A program made the position numbers and the translations under genes. 64,000 nt of DNA, from the NCBI RefSeq assembly GCF_029633865.1, contig NC_079222.1, positions 30,185,311-30,249,310 of the forward strand, in the 5' to 3' direction. Below the pieces are notes generated by a model. That model saw nothing but the letters and a program-made list of their open reading frames with translations, made no database searches and was not told where the DNA came from. Of this stretch, positions 49,108-59,905 are shown in pieces (the stretch's first letter is position 1; each line of letters starts with the position of its first letter). The DNA is from Lampris incognitus (lineage: Eukaryota > Chordata > Actinopteri > Lampriformes > Lampridae).

Positions 49108-50113
49108 CATTCATTCATTCATTAATCTTCAGCCGCTTCTCTGGGGTCGGGTCGCAGTGGCAGCAAGCTATGTAAGTAGAGCACTCCAGATGTCCCTCTT
49201 CCCAGCAACGCCCTCCAGCTCCTCCTGGGGGATCCCAAGGCGTTCCCAGGCCAGATTGGACATGTAGTCCCTCCAGCGAGTTCTGGGTCTACCCCGGGGT
49301 CTCCTCCCAGTCGGCCGTGCCCAGTAAACCTCCAAAGGAAGGCGCCCAGGGGGCATCCTAATCAGATGCTCGAACCAACTGGCTCCTTTCGACGCGAAGG
49401 AGCAACGGCTCTGCTCCAACCTCCCTCCGGATGTCCAAGCTCCTCATCCTATCTCTAAGGCTGAGCCCAGACACCCTACGGAGGAAACTCATTTCAGCCG
49501 CTTGTATCAGCGATCTCACCCTTTCGATTACTACCCAAAGCTCATGACCATAGCTGAGGGTTGGAATGAAGATTGACTGGTGAATTGAGAGCTTTGCCTT
49601 CATGCTCAGCACCCTCTTCACCACAACGGTCTGGTACAGCGTCTGCATTACTGCTGATGCTGTATCAATCCGCCTGTCAATCTCCCGCTCCATCCTACCC
49701 TCACTCGTGAAGAAGACCCCGAGATACTTGAACTCCTTCGCTTGAGGCAACAACTCATCCCCAACCTGGAGGGAGCAATCCACCATTTTCCGGTAGAGAA
49801 CCATGGCCTCAGACTCTGACTCTCATCCCGGCCATTTCACACTCAGCTGCAAACCGCCCTGGTGTGCGCTGGAGGTCGCGTTCTAATGAAGCCAACAAAA
49901 CCATATCATCTGCAAAGAGCCGAGATGCAATTCTGAGGTTTCCAAAACGGACACACTCCTCACCTTGGCTACGCCTTGAGATCCTGTCCATGAACATCAC
50001 AAACAGAATCAGACAATGGGGTGGGTGTCGGACTCCGCTAACCGAAAACGTGTTTGACTTTGTGCTGAGAATGCGGACACAGCTATCACTTTGGTTATAC
50101 AAGGACTGGATAC
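49108..50113 (-). mobile_element. LINE family 2, 5'-truncated copy
   Basis: Minus-strand RT end: NLRIASRLFADDMVLLASLE (FADD motif, about 49930-49890), [40 protein letters not shown] and [20 protein letters not shown]. Tail of ATTC units (49103-49125). Exact 17-bp duplication TGCAACAATTATCCATT (49091-49107, 50114-50130). Same family as 25440-27435. Confidence 0.93.
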
Positions 50114-50173
50114 TGCAACAATTATCCATTTGCAGTATTTGGGACATTTTTTTTCTTTTCTTTTTTTTTTAAG

Positions 50174-50332
50174 ACAATTCATTGGTATAAATCTGGAAAG
50201 AGCAAGGCCACCCATGGAAAGGCTATCTCCAAGAGGATCGGGAAGGTGGTTCAGAAAATGGTTGCAAATGTCAAGCCGCATGTTGCCACACTGTTGAATA
50301 ATCTGCTGAACTTTGAGTGGGATGTCATCTAA
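50174..50332 (+). pseudogene. Pseudogene last exon, frameshifted
   Basis: Acceptor TTTTTTTTTTAAG. Starts RQFIGINLE in the frame set by the donor, but the conserved end (KVVQKMVANVKPHVATLLNN, then LLNFEWDVI and TAA at 50330-50332) is in the next frame. One single-base shift around 50192-50200 explains this. Confidence 0.68.
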
Positions 50333-50454
50333 GTAGATCACAGCTGTCTTGTCACTATGATCTCTTTATGTGCTTCCTTCAGCTCCAGTAAAACAGCACA
50401 CTAAACACTCTTCTTTGCTTATAAACTTTATATTAGTGTGCTTGGCAATGCAAC

Positions 50455-50690
50455 ATCCTGGAACACCATAGAATCGCCCTAGCAGCCATACAGACCATGT
50501 ATAGAAACCAGTTAGCAACAGTGTACCAACAACATAAAACACCATCACAACCACCTAGCAACACTCTAGCAACCCTCCAGAACACCATAGCAACTACCTA
50601 GAAACACCCTAGCAACCACGAGGAGCACCATAACAAACACTCAAGCAACCACACAGCACACCCTAGCAACCACCTTGATAGTAGTATTTG
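50455..50690 (+). repeat. Degenerate minisatellite, CACC(C/A)TAGCAACCAC type
   Basis: About ten imperfect units containing ACACC(A)TAGCAAC, separated by ACC(A/T)(A/C)(C/G)-type spacers. Confidence 0.8.
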
Positions 50691-51100
50691 AAGTTTTCAT
50701 TCTAGTACTTGAGGGCACTTAATATAATTGCAGTAATAGCAATTCTAGTAGTTAAAGTGTGTAAAGTAGTTGAAGTAGTAGTTGAAATATTTTTATTACT
50801 GCTTTTATCATCTGCTTTTACAACAACTACTACTACTGCTACCTCTGATTTTACTTTTAGTAATGTTTCTAGCACTCATACAACTACTATTTTAGTACTA
50901 CACTCTTTTCAATTTATTGATTATTAGGGGAAAGTAGGTTACAACTACTGCTTCAACTACTGTACCTACTGCTTCAAATACCTCAATTACTGATTCAGCT
51001 ACTTGAGGTAGTGTTTTATCTTCTTACGCTACTGCCTCAAGTACTTCAACTACAGTTTCATTATTTCAACAACTGCTTAAAAAGCAGGCTGAACGAGGCT
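50691..51100 (+). repeat. Degenerate trinucleotide-like CTACTG/CTTCAACTA region
   Basis: Repeated AGTAGTTGAA, ACTACTACT, CTTCAACTACTG and CAACTACTG motifs of low regularity. Similar motifs recur at about 52340-52440 on the far side of the inverted repeat. Confidence 0.65.
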
Positions 51101-51104
51101 CATA

Positions 51105-52320
51105 TTAATTATGTTGAAATCAGGCAATTCCTCTGATCAATGTTGAAAACCGGATGAAATCATCTACACCCGTTCCCAAGATCTCAATGGCATCGGATGC
51201 TCTTCAAAACTAAGCACAGCCAGCTTGTGAAGACTGTGCAAATAAGACACTTCTATGGATGTGATGTCACTTAATTGGCATATTTTCCAAAGTAACAGAG
51301 GCAGCGTATCCTGATGCTGGAGATTTGGAGCGGTCTTCCGTTTGAAGACCTAAGAGAGTGAACCAGAGAGTGCAAGGGCAACGGCCCATACTAGTTTGAG
51401 CCTTATTTGTCCAACAATATTGTTTCTTCAACAGCAGAGAATAAAGAACAGCCCAGCCAAGCTAAAAGGTTTGGAAATACCAACAGGTAAGATCATAGAC
51501 AGTGGCATTAAAATAGTTCAACACATATTTAGATTCCTCTGTAAGTTTTTTTTTTATTTGTGTTTTAATTGTGTAAAGTTAAGATTAGACAGAGCAACCA
51601 CAAATAGGCTAAACAACATAGACCCAGTCTCAGTCACTCTCACTCTCACAGAGAAATTACAGGCAGAATTTTACTAGTCAAAGTCCAGAAACAAACAAAA
51701 AATAAAAACTGTGCAAACAAAGCTATTTTATGTTGAAATTACATCCCTGATTATACATAATTACGCATTTATTTCAACAATCGGCATTAGCATATCACCT
51801 ATCGGCAGTTGTGTGATGGTGTTGGGAATACCTTGAGAAACAAAACAGTGGTGTGTGAGAGTAAGTTAAACTGCTGTAATGCCATCAACTATATTCTTCC
51901 CTGTTGGTACTGCCAAGCCTATTGTTTTGGCTGAGCTGTTATTCATTCTCTGATGACGGTATAATATTTTTTCTGACAAATAAGGCTCAAACTGGTATGG
52001 GCCAATGTCCTGTGCAAATGTCCTGTGCACTCTAATTCACGCTCTCTTCAAATGTCTTCAAATGGAGGTAAATCACAAGACCACTCCAAATCACCAGCCT
52101 CAGGATATACTTCCTCCGTTACTCTGGAAAAGATAACCATGAAGTGACATCACAGCCGTAGAGGTGTCTTATTTGTGTGGTCTTGACAGGCTGGCTGTGC
52201 TTGGTTATGAAGAGCAGCTGATCCTGTACAAACCTCTGAGACAGGTGCAGATAATTTCACATGATTTTCAACACTGATCAGAGGAATGGTCTGATTTCAC
52301 TTTAATTAATGACAGCATTG
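51105..52320. repeat. Imperfect inverted repeat of 1.2 kb (fold-back)
   Basis: Left arm about 51105-51415, right arm about 51965-52320 reversed. Matching blocks include GAAATCAG..TTCCTCTGATCA, AGCACAGCCAGC, GATGTCACTT, and TTTGAGCCTTATTTGTC. Several indels. The loop of about 550 bp has no recognisable coding sequence. Confidence 0.85.
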
Positions 52321-53300
52321 TTTGGCCTGTTCTTTAAACTTCTTAAAATACTTTTACTTGAAGTACCACTTCAGCTAGTTCAACAACTGCTTCAGCTACA
52401 TAAAGTACTGCTTAAAATACTTCAACTATCTACTTTTTCAACAAAGAACACAAATTGTCTTTTGAAAATCTAGCTTTTTCTAGTTTCTGCTTGGCTGTTT
52501 CTCCTACTAGCCCTACTTAACTTTCCAACATACCCCTCATGCTACCGACCTGCTGACTTAGCCCATTTATGAGGTAACTTCCCTCCCTAAACTATAACAT
52601 CCCACTACATCCTCTCTCCTTTCTGTCTCTTACTGTTATATCTTCTTTGTACTTTCTGTACTGTCTGTAACCACTCTCTGCCCCTCCCTTGAACATAGTT
52701 TATTGCTCTGGCCCCTTCCTCTTCCCTCAAACTTATGTTTACTTTTCTCTCTCTCCAGTAGTCTGTTTCCTTTTTTTTAAATATTTTACCAGTGACATTG
52801 TGTTACTCAATTCTTTTGTTGTTTGTTTGTTTTTACAGGCACTTGTCATTGGTGATTGAGGATACAAGCCAAACACTGCAGTCAAGTCCTCTCTCATTGT
52901 TCGCTCTCTTTCTCCCTCTCTTATTTCTCCCTCTCACTTTCACTGTCATGCAGTTCACATTTACACGTACAAAAGACTTGTTTCCAAGCTAGACTGTGAT
53001 GCAGTTCTGTTACATTGTTCTTGATGCCATTTCAATTCAGCATTACACTGTTATTGATGCTATTTTAATTCAGCATTTGAGGATATGCTCATGAGTAAAG
53101 TAAAGCCTGTCATTAACAATTTTATTGGAGACAGTTTCTTCCAAAAATGGTAACGGAGTACCTAGTCAGTTTTTTGATACAAATGTTCCAAATATTATAA
53201 GTCTTACAAAGCCAGCTGTTCAAAGGATTGAGTGCTTATTATAAACTACAGTAATATTTTATTGAATGTGTATTCTTGTCTTGATGCATGCTCAATAATA
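52321..53300. other. Unassigned intergenic DNA
   Basis: Pyrimidine-rich stretches (52500-52760 and 52860-52930). The frame 52792-52992 is CT-rich and hydrophobic with no known match. Confidence 0.5.
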
Positions 53301-53307
53301 ATACCGC

Positions 53308-53848
53308 GTGTTCGAGGATAACTGGTGGAGGGGCACCGAGGTGAAACCAGAATCTACACCCATGGGAGAGCCATGCTTAGCTCTGCTGCTGGGAGCTCAG
53401 ATGTTGGCTGCTAATCCGCGCCTTGCGCCACACCTCCCACAGGAAGAGCAGTTAAGTGTTTCAGGCACTGAGGTAAACAAAGATGGCGGCGCTCTGTGGC
53501 TGCATAAACTGGTAGGCATAAAAACACCCAAGTACACCGGCAAATCGGACTGGGTGGCTTTCCATGCCCAATTTGAACTGTTAGCCAGGCGAGCACTTGG
53601 TCGGATGAAAAGAAAGCCCTCCAACTTGCTCTTTGTTTGACGAATGATGCGCTGTCTTGTCTGCTGTTGTTGAATTCTAGCGAGAGGACTGATTATAGTG
53701 AGTTAATTAGCACACTGGAGTGGCGTTTTGGCCAGTGCCTCAACCGGAAATCCTGTGATCTGAGCTGCATGGCCGAGTAAGACATGCAGTTGAGCCAATG
53801 CGGGCTCTGGCTAATGACATTGAGAGTTTGACGAGATGGGCATATGCA
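53308..53848 (+). pseudogene. Gypsy gag, 5' part
   Basis: Open to 53640 with WLHKLVGIKTPKYTGKSDWV and AFHAQFELLARR, a typical gypsy gag segment, then stop and shifted fragments (SELISTLEWRFGQC). Broken at 53849 by another element. Confidence 0.75.
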
Positions 53849-55237
53849 TGTGTAACCCCCTAGACCTGTCACTTTAAAGATAGTGCAGAGTATCTAAGTA
53901 GGAAGCAGGGGTTTGTTTCTAATCTAGATTCGATGATGAGATTGGCTGTCATTTAGCTGTCTGCCTGTTAAAGTAGACATTAAAATCCACCCCAAATAAG
54001 AGAACATGTCAACAGATGGGCTATGTGAAAAGGAACTATATTATAGCCAATGACAAAAATAAAAGGTCACAGTATCGCACAATATATTACAATTGACAAA
54101 TATCTTTCGACACACTGAATGTCATTTTTTCCCTTGTTGATCCACTACTGGCCAAACAAAAGTAATTGGTGGATCACAAAAAACAAAACAAAAACCTGAG
54201 ATCTCAGAAAAGTTTCAAAGTTCAACTAACAGAATAAAAAAAAAAATAGTCCTACCGTCCTCTTTTGCAATAAATGTCCCACAAAATGTCCCAGGTGATG
54301 ACTGTGGGGTTGGTGGACTGGCAGTCGATGAGATGGTGGACAGACGACGACTCAAGGTCCAACTGAACAGCTCCAAAAAACCAAAAACAAACAGCCTAAA
54401 TACATGCTCTGGACCCCTTACTCATCACAAGTTCATAATCAATGTCCATCGAGATCTATTTTAAGACAGCTCCAGCTCTACCATGTCTTCTTTTTTTATT
54501 ATTATCAATTTTCATTAACTCAGAACGACTGTACATAATAATGCAATTCACAGTATACCTCAAAGCACATGTATTCAACGTAAACACCTCAAAAATTAAT
54601 TACATCTAATAATTTTACAGTTCAAACACCCAGTTGCTAGCAAGGCTCCACAAATAGCTTATAACATAAAGCTTGGCTGCACGAGGAATCTGAGAGCCTC
54701 AACATCACGTGCGGCTAGGTGCCGCGGCTAATTAGCGGCTGCATAGGGCTCATTGGCACACAACACAATTATCACATATTCATGAACTAATTGTATCGTC
54801 TTCGAGATTATCCCGACTGTTTTTTATATAGAAGTACTGAGTGTAAATCAAAATTTTTTGTATCTGTGTGCATTCATTGCTAATGTAGTTAACATGCTAA
54901 GCTAACAGATACAACCGTTAACTCACCGGAATATCAAATGTTCAGAGTCCTAAGTACGAAGCTGCAGCTCCTCGGCCAACTCTTGTGGCTCATGGTTGCC
55001 TCAGTTCACGAATTTTTAATTAACTGTGACTCCGTTTTCACTACAAAAACTCCGACGGACTGAACCACACCATCAGCAGAGGAAGGGGGGAAAAAACTGA
55101 CCGTTACGAGAGAAAGCCACCGTCGCGCTCTCTGCGTTGGGGGGGGGGGGGCGGAGCGTATCAATACCTAGCAACCTCATTTAAAGGGACAGTAACATAA
55201 GCAACATAAATCTATGGTTAACTACCCTGGTTACACA
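53849..55237. mobile_element. Unclassified TIR insertion in gag
   Basis: Begins TGTGTAACC and ends GGTTACACA, perfect 9-base inverses, with ACTTTAAA/TTTAAAG further in. No coding frame and no clear target duplication. The gag similarity resumes right after it. It contains a T/C-poor AT-rich middle and a G-run (55138-55152). Confidence 0.65.
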
Positions 55238-55495
55238 CGCACACCATCTACGGTGCAAACTGAGCAGGCCCGCTACCAATTTATTAGGGCACTCTCCCCA
55301 GCTGACCTGCACGCCCATACCCACCAGCTCATCCACGCTCGCTGCGTGAGGCGCTCGAGTATGCGCTAGAAAGAGAGACGGTGATGAAAGCGGTGCAGCA
55401 CGACACGTTTGCAGACAACCCCTGATGGTTAGAGCAGTGGCGGAGTGCGAGACTGTTGCCCAAAAGCCAGTGCGGCTGGAGGAGGTGACTGAAAT
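55238..55495 (+). pseudogene. Gypsy gag, middle part
   Basis: Fragments QFIRALSPADLHAHTHQLIH, then (other frame) YALERETVMKAVQHDTFADN and WRSARLL are typical of gag capsid ends. A frame change and a stop separate them. Confidence 0.7.
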
Positions 55496-56104
55496 ACGCC
55501 CATTTCACGCTGCGGCCATCTTGGATTTTTAAAAAACCAAGTGGTGGGAACTTAGCCACGCCCCCTTCTTACTCAATCGGAAATCAATGCAGCCGGGGCC
55601 AGCAGCAAACATGGTTTGGACTACCAACCTCGAGCACCTACCGTCATTTACCACAATATGAAAACTAAGCTGGATCTTTTCTTTTTCGAGTACTTTCTGC
55701 CTCTCCTGTGCCAGTGAGGAGAGACACACACAGGGCTGTATTCAAAGAAGCTGTTTAATCACAATAAAATAAAAAATAAGATACATTTCATTTTTATGCT
55801 GTACATTCAATATTTATACATTAGATTTTCCCATCTACAATATTTTCATTCTTTGTCCTTTAACTTTAACAAAACTGGTTCATTTTAAACTAAAATATGT
55901 TCAGTCAACTGTCATTCTGTTGTAGCAATAAACTGGAACTCGCTACCAACTCAAATCATCAATTGTTTACTAAACTAAGATAGCGATTGCTCATCTCAAG
56001 GTGTGGGCTAAAAAATGGGACTGTACTGAAATGAAGTTAAATATGTTTCAATCCATCTAAGGTTTGTGTGCACTATTTTCTTGTCAGCTGAATTTAACAA
56101 AGGT

Positions 56105-57000
56105 TTAAAACAATGGTCCCTGAAAATGCGTTAGGAGAGCACACACAGTCCACAGTTGGTTGACTGTTCCACTTAGTGAAAGGGGTATGACTCCATCAAA
56201 AATGTGGTACTCCTTTATGCGTCTTATTGACCATTCGACGTGTATTCTCAAGCCAGCATTACTCTGTGTGTCTGTGAGCTCATCACAGCTAAATTGTCCA
56301 CTTGGGCCTAAAAATGCAGGGATGACAAGTTTTACATGTATTTCATCGAGCAGGTCTTTGATAAGGAAGCCCTTATCGGCCATGACCTCATCACCTGACT
56401 CTAAGAGGTCCAGAACACCTGACCTCTTAGTTATCTCCTTATCAGAAGTACATCCTGTGTATAGATTACTTACCAGGCTAACTGACCCTGAGGGAGTGAT
56501 CCCAATTAGGGATTTCAGTGTAGTGTTACTTTTATAATGGGAGTATGTCATGGTGTTCAAAACCTTCGAACTAGCAGTCTCGATGCGGATCTCTGTGCAG
56601 TCTAGCATCACTCTTGTGTTTGGGTAGAATTCCCTGAATACTGGTGGCATTAGCTCGTCTACTGCTGCTCTACTAGGCCATATTGGGAGGGTCCCTAACA
56701 TAAAGAGCAAATAGTTGGCCCACGTCGTACAGTTCCTGCTGACTGTGGCCGGCGACACATTGAATCGTACAGATAAATCCAGAGCAAAAAAGGCCTGCCT
56801 CACACGGCACAAGAACAGGAAAAACTGATCAATCAGCGATAAATGCTCTGCATGGAAGCCAGACACAGAAATGTGTTCTAGGTTATGGCTGTTCCTTTGC
56901 ATTGGAGTCCATCGCACCATGGACTCTGCAGTAGGCTGTAAAGCTAGGAAGAGTGCTTTGAGGGTGTGGTAATCCTTAAAACCAGTGTAAAACCTGATCA
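56105..57000 (-). CDS. ISL2EU-type DDE transposase, main exon intact
   Basis: Open frame from Met at 56920 (271 aa) that extends upstream to about 57000 (PNLIRFYTGFKDYHTLKALF). From that Met: an HTH at about 44-68 (SVRFNVSPATVSRNCTTW), D107 in RVMLDCTEIRIE, D182 in VMADKGFL and E229 in HVEWSIRRIKEY, so all three catalytic acids are present. Ends ALLTHFQGPLF. It would cut and rejoin element ends in the nucleus. Confidence 0.87.
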
Positions 57001-57045
57001 GATTGGGCGCACACTGGAAGCATTCTAGACCAAAACGCTCACTTT

Positions 57046-57258
57046 TCAGCTTTTATTTTCGTCCTCCAGGAAAGCGATGCGTTTCTTTACTGTGTCAAGC
57101 TGGTCTTCCACAGAAAGGGACTTCACATCATAGTCATGATCAGGTAGAGTCGCCCAAACCTCACTGGACACATGAGGATATGTCATACATGTGGGAAGCA
57201 ATATAAATCCACACATTTTCCTGTTATCAAGATGATGTGTCAGAATAGAGCTATCCAC
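57046..57258 (-). CDS. Probable upstream exon of the ISL2EU transposase (coiled coil)
   Basis: Minus-strand SVEDQLDTVKKRIAFLEDEN is a short coiled coil as found between the N-terminal zinc finger and the DDE domain in this superfamily. A (TA)n tract follows upstream (57281-57320). No THAP finger was found in the rest of the element, so the N-terminus is missing or degraded. Confidence 0.5.
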   Translation of the reverse strand: MDSSILTHHLDNRKMCGFILLPTCMTYPHVSSEVWATLPDHDYDVKSLSVEDQLDTVKKRIAFLEDENKS

Positions 57259-57259
57259 T

Positions 57260-57275
57260 GTTGAAAGATTAGTGA

Positions 57276-57325
<50 letters not shown>

Positions 57326-58060
57326 TATACAATGCAGTAATCTACATGTTTGAAAAATTGTATTGTACTGACAGTAACAACTCACCTATCTCCCTCATGT
57401 TCCTCTTCATGTTCCTCTTCATCTTCTTCCGCTATTAAGTCACCAATGCGACTACAAACAGGAGCAAACATTTTTCAATGTCAAACTTCTGTCTCCCTTC
57501 TAATGTTTTAGTCACAGTGAAACTGATCACCCCAATATTATTTAACTGGCTGTACATGGTGCAATCTCGGCAGCTTAATGCATACAGTAACGTTAAATGT
57601 ACACGCAAACCCTGCAGCTCAATGCATACAGTAGGCCTACATGTACACAATGTCTGTTGCAATAATAGCAGGAGGAGTAAACATTTAGCCGTATGGCATC
57701 TTAATGTGGAATTTAGTTGTAAACATGAGTGCACAACTGTAAACGCTACTCACTCATCCGCTGACTCGGTGTCACCTCCCCAGCAAGTTGACCACCACGA
57801 ACAGGAACCCTAAAAATGCAAGCTATTAATGGCAGGTATTATGTTTCATTTCATCAACATCCTAAAATCATTTTCATGACAACATCCAGCTAACGTTATT
57901 ATAGCTCTGCATTACCTACCGTGATGTCTGTCTGCTAGCAAAGTTAGTAAACTTAGCTACCTCCTCGGCGTAGGTTGATTTGACCATGGGAAAATGGTCT
58001 GTAGAGTTCCGGGCTTCAGTTTTGTCAGCCCAAGAAACGTCTTGTGCAGTGTTTTCAATG
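57260..58060. other. Remainder of ISL2EU interior
   Basis: A (TA)n tract and several short open frames on both strands without recognisable domains. It may hold the element's second gene in degraded form. Confidence 0.4.
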
Positions 58061-58141
58061 AAGTAAGAAGGGGGCGTGGCTAAGTTCCCACCGCTTGTTT
58101 TTTTTTTTAAATCCAAGATGGCCGCGGCGTGAAATGGACGT

Positions 58142-58240
58142 ATGATCAGGGGACTGGCCCTGCTTCCATCCGGGAACCAACAGACATGGCCTCAGGCACA
58201 GACATGACTCTGCTGTGGCTGCGGCCAGGCCGGACACCTG
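58142..58240 (+). pseudogene. Gypsy gag, nucleocapsid start
   Basis: Ends with the first two cysteines and the histidine of a CCHC zinc knuckle, cut right after the His codon by the next element. The last Cys is found beyond 59905. Confidence 0.65.
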
Positions 58241-59902
58241 GGGCCTCATGTATCAGTGGTTACTATGAGCAAATTTGTTCTTAAACACCCATGGATTTTT
58301 TAGCCCTTAAGATTGTCTGACAGACAGTAGCAAAGCATGATGGTTTGCCTTTCCTTTGATAAGCACATTAAAGAAATCACCAAGACTGCCTTTTTTCTTT
58401 TACGTAACATAGCTAAAATTCGGTCTTTTCTCTCCATGGCTGACGCAGAGATTCTAATACATACATTTGTTTCATCCAGACTTGATTGCTGTAATGTTCT
58501 GTTCTCAAGTCTGCCACATTCTAGTACTAAAAGTCTTCAGATGGTTCAGAATGCTGCTGCTAGAGTTCTAACTAAAACTAAGAAATTTGACCATATTACA
58601 CCAATTCTTGCCTCCCTTCATTGGCTTCCTATCCATGTTAGATCAGAATACAAGGTGCTTCTGCTGACTTATAAAATCCTACATGGGCTTGCCCCATCCT
58701 ACCTGTCTGATCTCCTTAAACCTTACATGCCATCTCGAGCACTTCGTTCTCAAAATACAGGGCTCCTTTGTGTACCCAAAGTTAAAAAGAAGTCAGCTGG
58801 TGGCAGGGCCTTTTCCTATCGGGCTCCATTGTTGTGGAATAACCTGCCTGCTGCCATAAGACAATCAGAGTCTTGTTGAGTCCTTTAAATCCAAACTTAA
58901 AACTCATCTTTTTGCCTTAGTTTACAATTAGTTGCCTTTAAGTTGAGTGCTTCACAACCTGTACTGGATGGCGGGTTGGTTTTCTGTCTCAATGAATTTA
59001 CCAACCGCTGTTCTGCCGACGAGATTATTGAGTATAGATTACAGAGTATAGATTATGACGAATTGATGACTTGATTATGGCTAATGACTATTGCAAACTG
59101 TTCTCTTCTCTAACGTGTCTTTTCTCTCTCTCTGAATAATGTCTTCTCCTTTCTCTTTTTCTGTATTTGAATGGTGTCATGTGAGTCTCTCTTGTGTGCA
59201 TGTGCAGTCGGTTCTCCTCCCAGGTCTCCGTGGTGATGGTGGCCGCCATTTGGATGCTGCCTGTCCTTCCTCTCCTCACATAAGTTTTTCTTTTATTACA
59301 TGATGATGCTGGTCGCGTGGCTTGGGTCCTGGACTGTTCCGTTGGCATGTGGACACTGCTTGGCATCCTGTGCATCATGTTCTTCATAAATGTTATGTCC
59401 ATTATAATTCTGTTATCCTCTTTCAATGTTGTATTATGTAAATTGCGTGAACACAACATCCATTGCACGCTGTCCGTCTTGGGAGAGAGATCCCTCCTCT
59501 GTTGCTCTCCCTGGGGTTTCTTCCTATTTTTTCTCCCTGTTAAAGGATTTTTTTAGGGAGTTGTTCCTTATCCGATGAGAGGGTCTAAGGTCAGGATGTT
59601 GTGTTGCTGTTAAGCCCACTGAGGGAAATTTGTAATTTGTGATATTGGGCTATACAAATAAAATTGATTTGATTTGATTTGATGGTTATATTTGTAATTC
59701 CTTGATCCTAACATCTATTGTCTTCCTCTTGCAACGAGCAATCACTCAGGCCTGCAAAGACATAACTGTTAGCCAATCAGTGTCTATATTCAGGGGTTAC
59801 CCAGGTTCTAGACTGGTCTCTGAGTCAAACTTCAGTGCTAAAACAATCCCATGGGTGTGTAAGAACAAATTTGCCCATAGTAACGATTGATATGTAAGGC
59901 CC
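58241..59902. mobile_element. PIF/Harbinger-like element with a LINE inside
   Basis: TIRs of about 50 bp: GGGCCTCATGTATCA and GAGCAAATTTGTTCTTA on the left; the right end inverted reads GGGCCTTACATATCA and GGGCAAATTTGTTCTTA. CTG on both sides (58238-58240, 59903-59905). A 3-bp target copy and this TIR style fit PIF/Harbinger. No transposase of its own. Confidence 0.82.
58346..59679 (+). mobile_element. LINE (L2/CR1-like), 5'-truncated
   Basis: ORF2 C-terminus open to 58879: FDKHIKEITKTAFFLLRNIA, SSRLDCCNVLFSSLP, ARVLTKTKKFDHITPILASL, GRAFSYRAPLLWNNLPAAIR. It is followed by a 3' UTR and the L2-type tail GGGCTATACAAATAAAATTG with TGATT units. TGATGGTT flanks it (58338-58345, 59680-59687). Confidence 0.9.
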
Positions 59903-59905
59903 CTG

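Larger units (their letters stand above)
48153..50173. other. Last intron of the pseudogene
   Basis: Contains a reverse family B SINE (48262-48590) and a LINE (49108-50113). 48600-49085 holds nothing recognisable. Confidence 0.6.
37162..50332 (+). pseudogene. Broken member of an uncharacterised multicopy fish protein family
   Basis: Five pieces in order resemble the C-terminal third of an unnamed fish family whose longer members carry an N-terminal SAM-like domain: MKWPYLFNQRGIYAHFELLTD, then DIKALQVLEL and VQLRITHFGESPDGLTILAD, then SATYAADIERRFTLPASPRL, then SQWMISSKGHMVFESIQPTF to TLEFIKR, then VKPHVATLLNNLLNFEWDVI. Function unknown. The first exon is cut by about 9.9 kb of transposons, there is a deletion/frameshift after LELCG, and the last exon has another frameshift. 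The 5' part is not present. Family identity is from memory of its conserved blocks. Confidence 0.65.
55496..58141 (-). mobile_element. ISL2EU-type DNA transposon
   Basis: TIRs of about 75 bp start ACG(C/T)CCATTTCACGC and include CGGCCATCTTGGAT and GGTGGGAACTTAGCCACGCC; AT dinucleotides flank it (55494-55495, 58142-58143). Encodes a DDE_4-type transposase on the minus strand, with a probable upstream coiled-coil exon. The superfamily call rests on the transposase type and TIR style. Confidence 0.82.

Noticed and set aside
52792..52992. Another exon of the broken gene or a small membrane protein
   Set aside because: CT-rich sequence giving Leu/Phe/Pro runs, after the conserved C-terminus of the gene has already ended.
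53849..55237. Solo LTR
   Set aside because: TG..CA ends fit, but there is no 4-6 bp target duplication and no polyadenylation-type core; left unclassified.
57916..58116. A separate small gene overlapping the ISL2EU end
   Set aside because: Part of it is the TIR itself; no family match.
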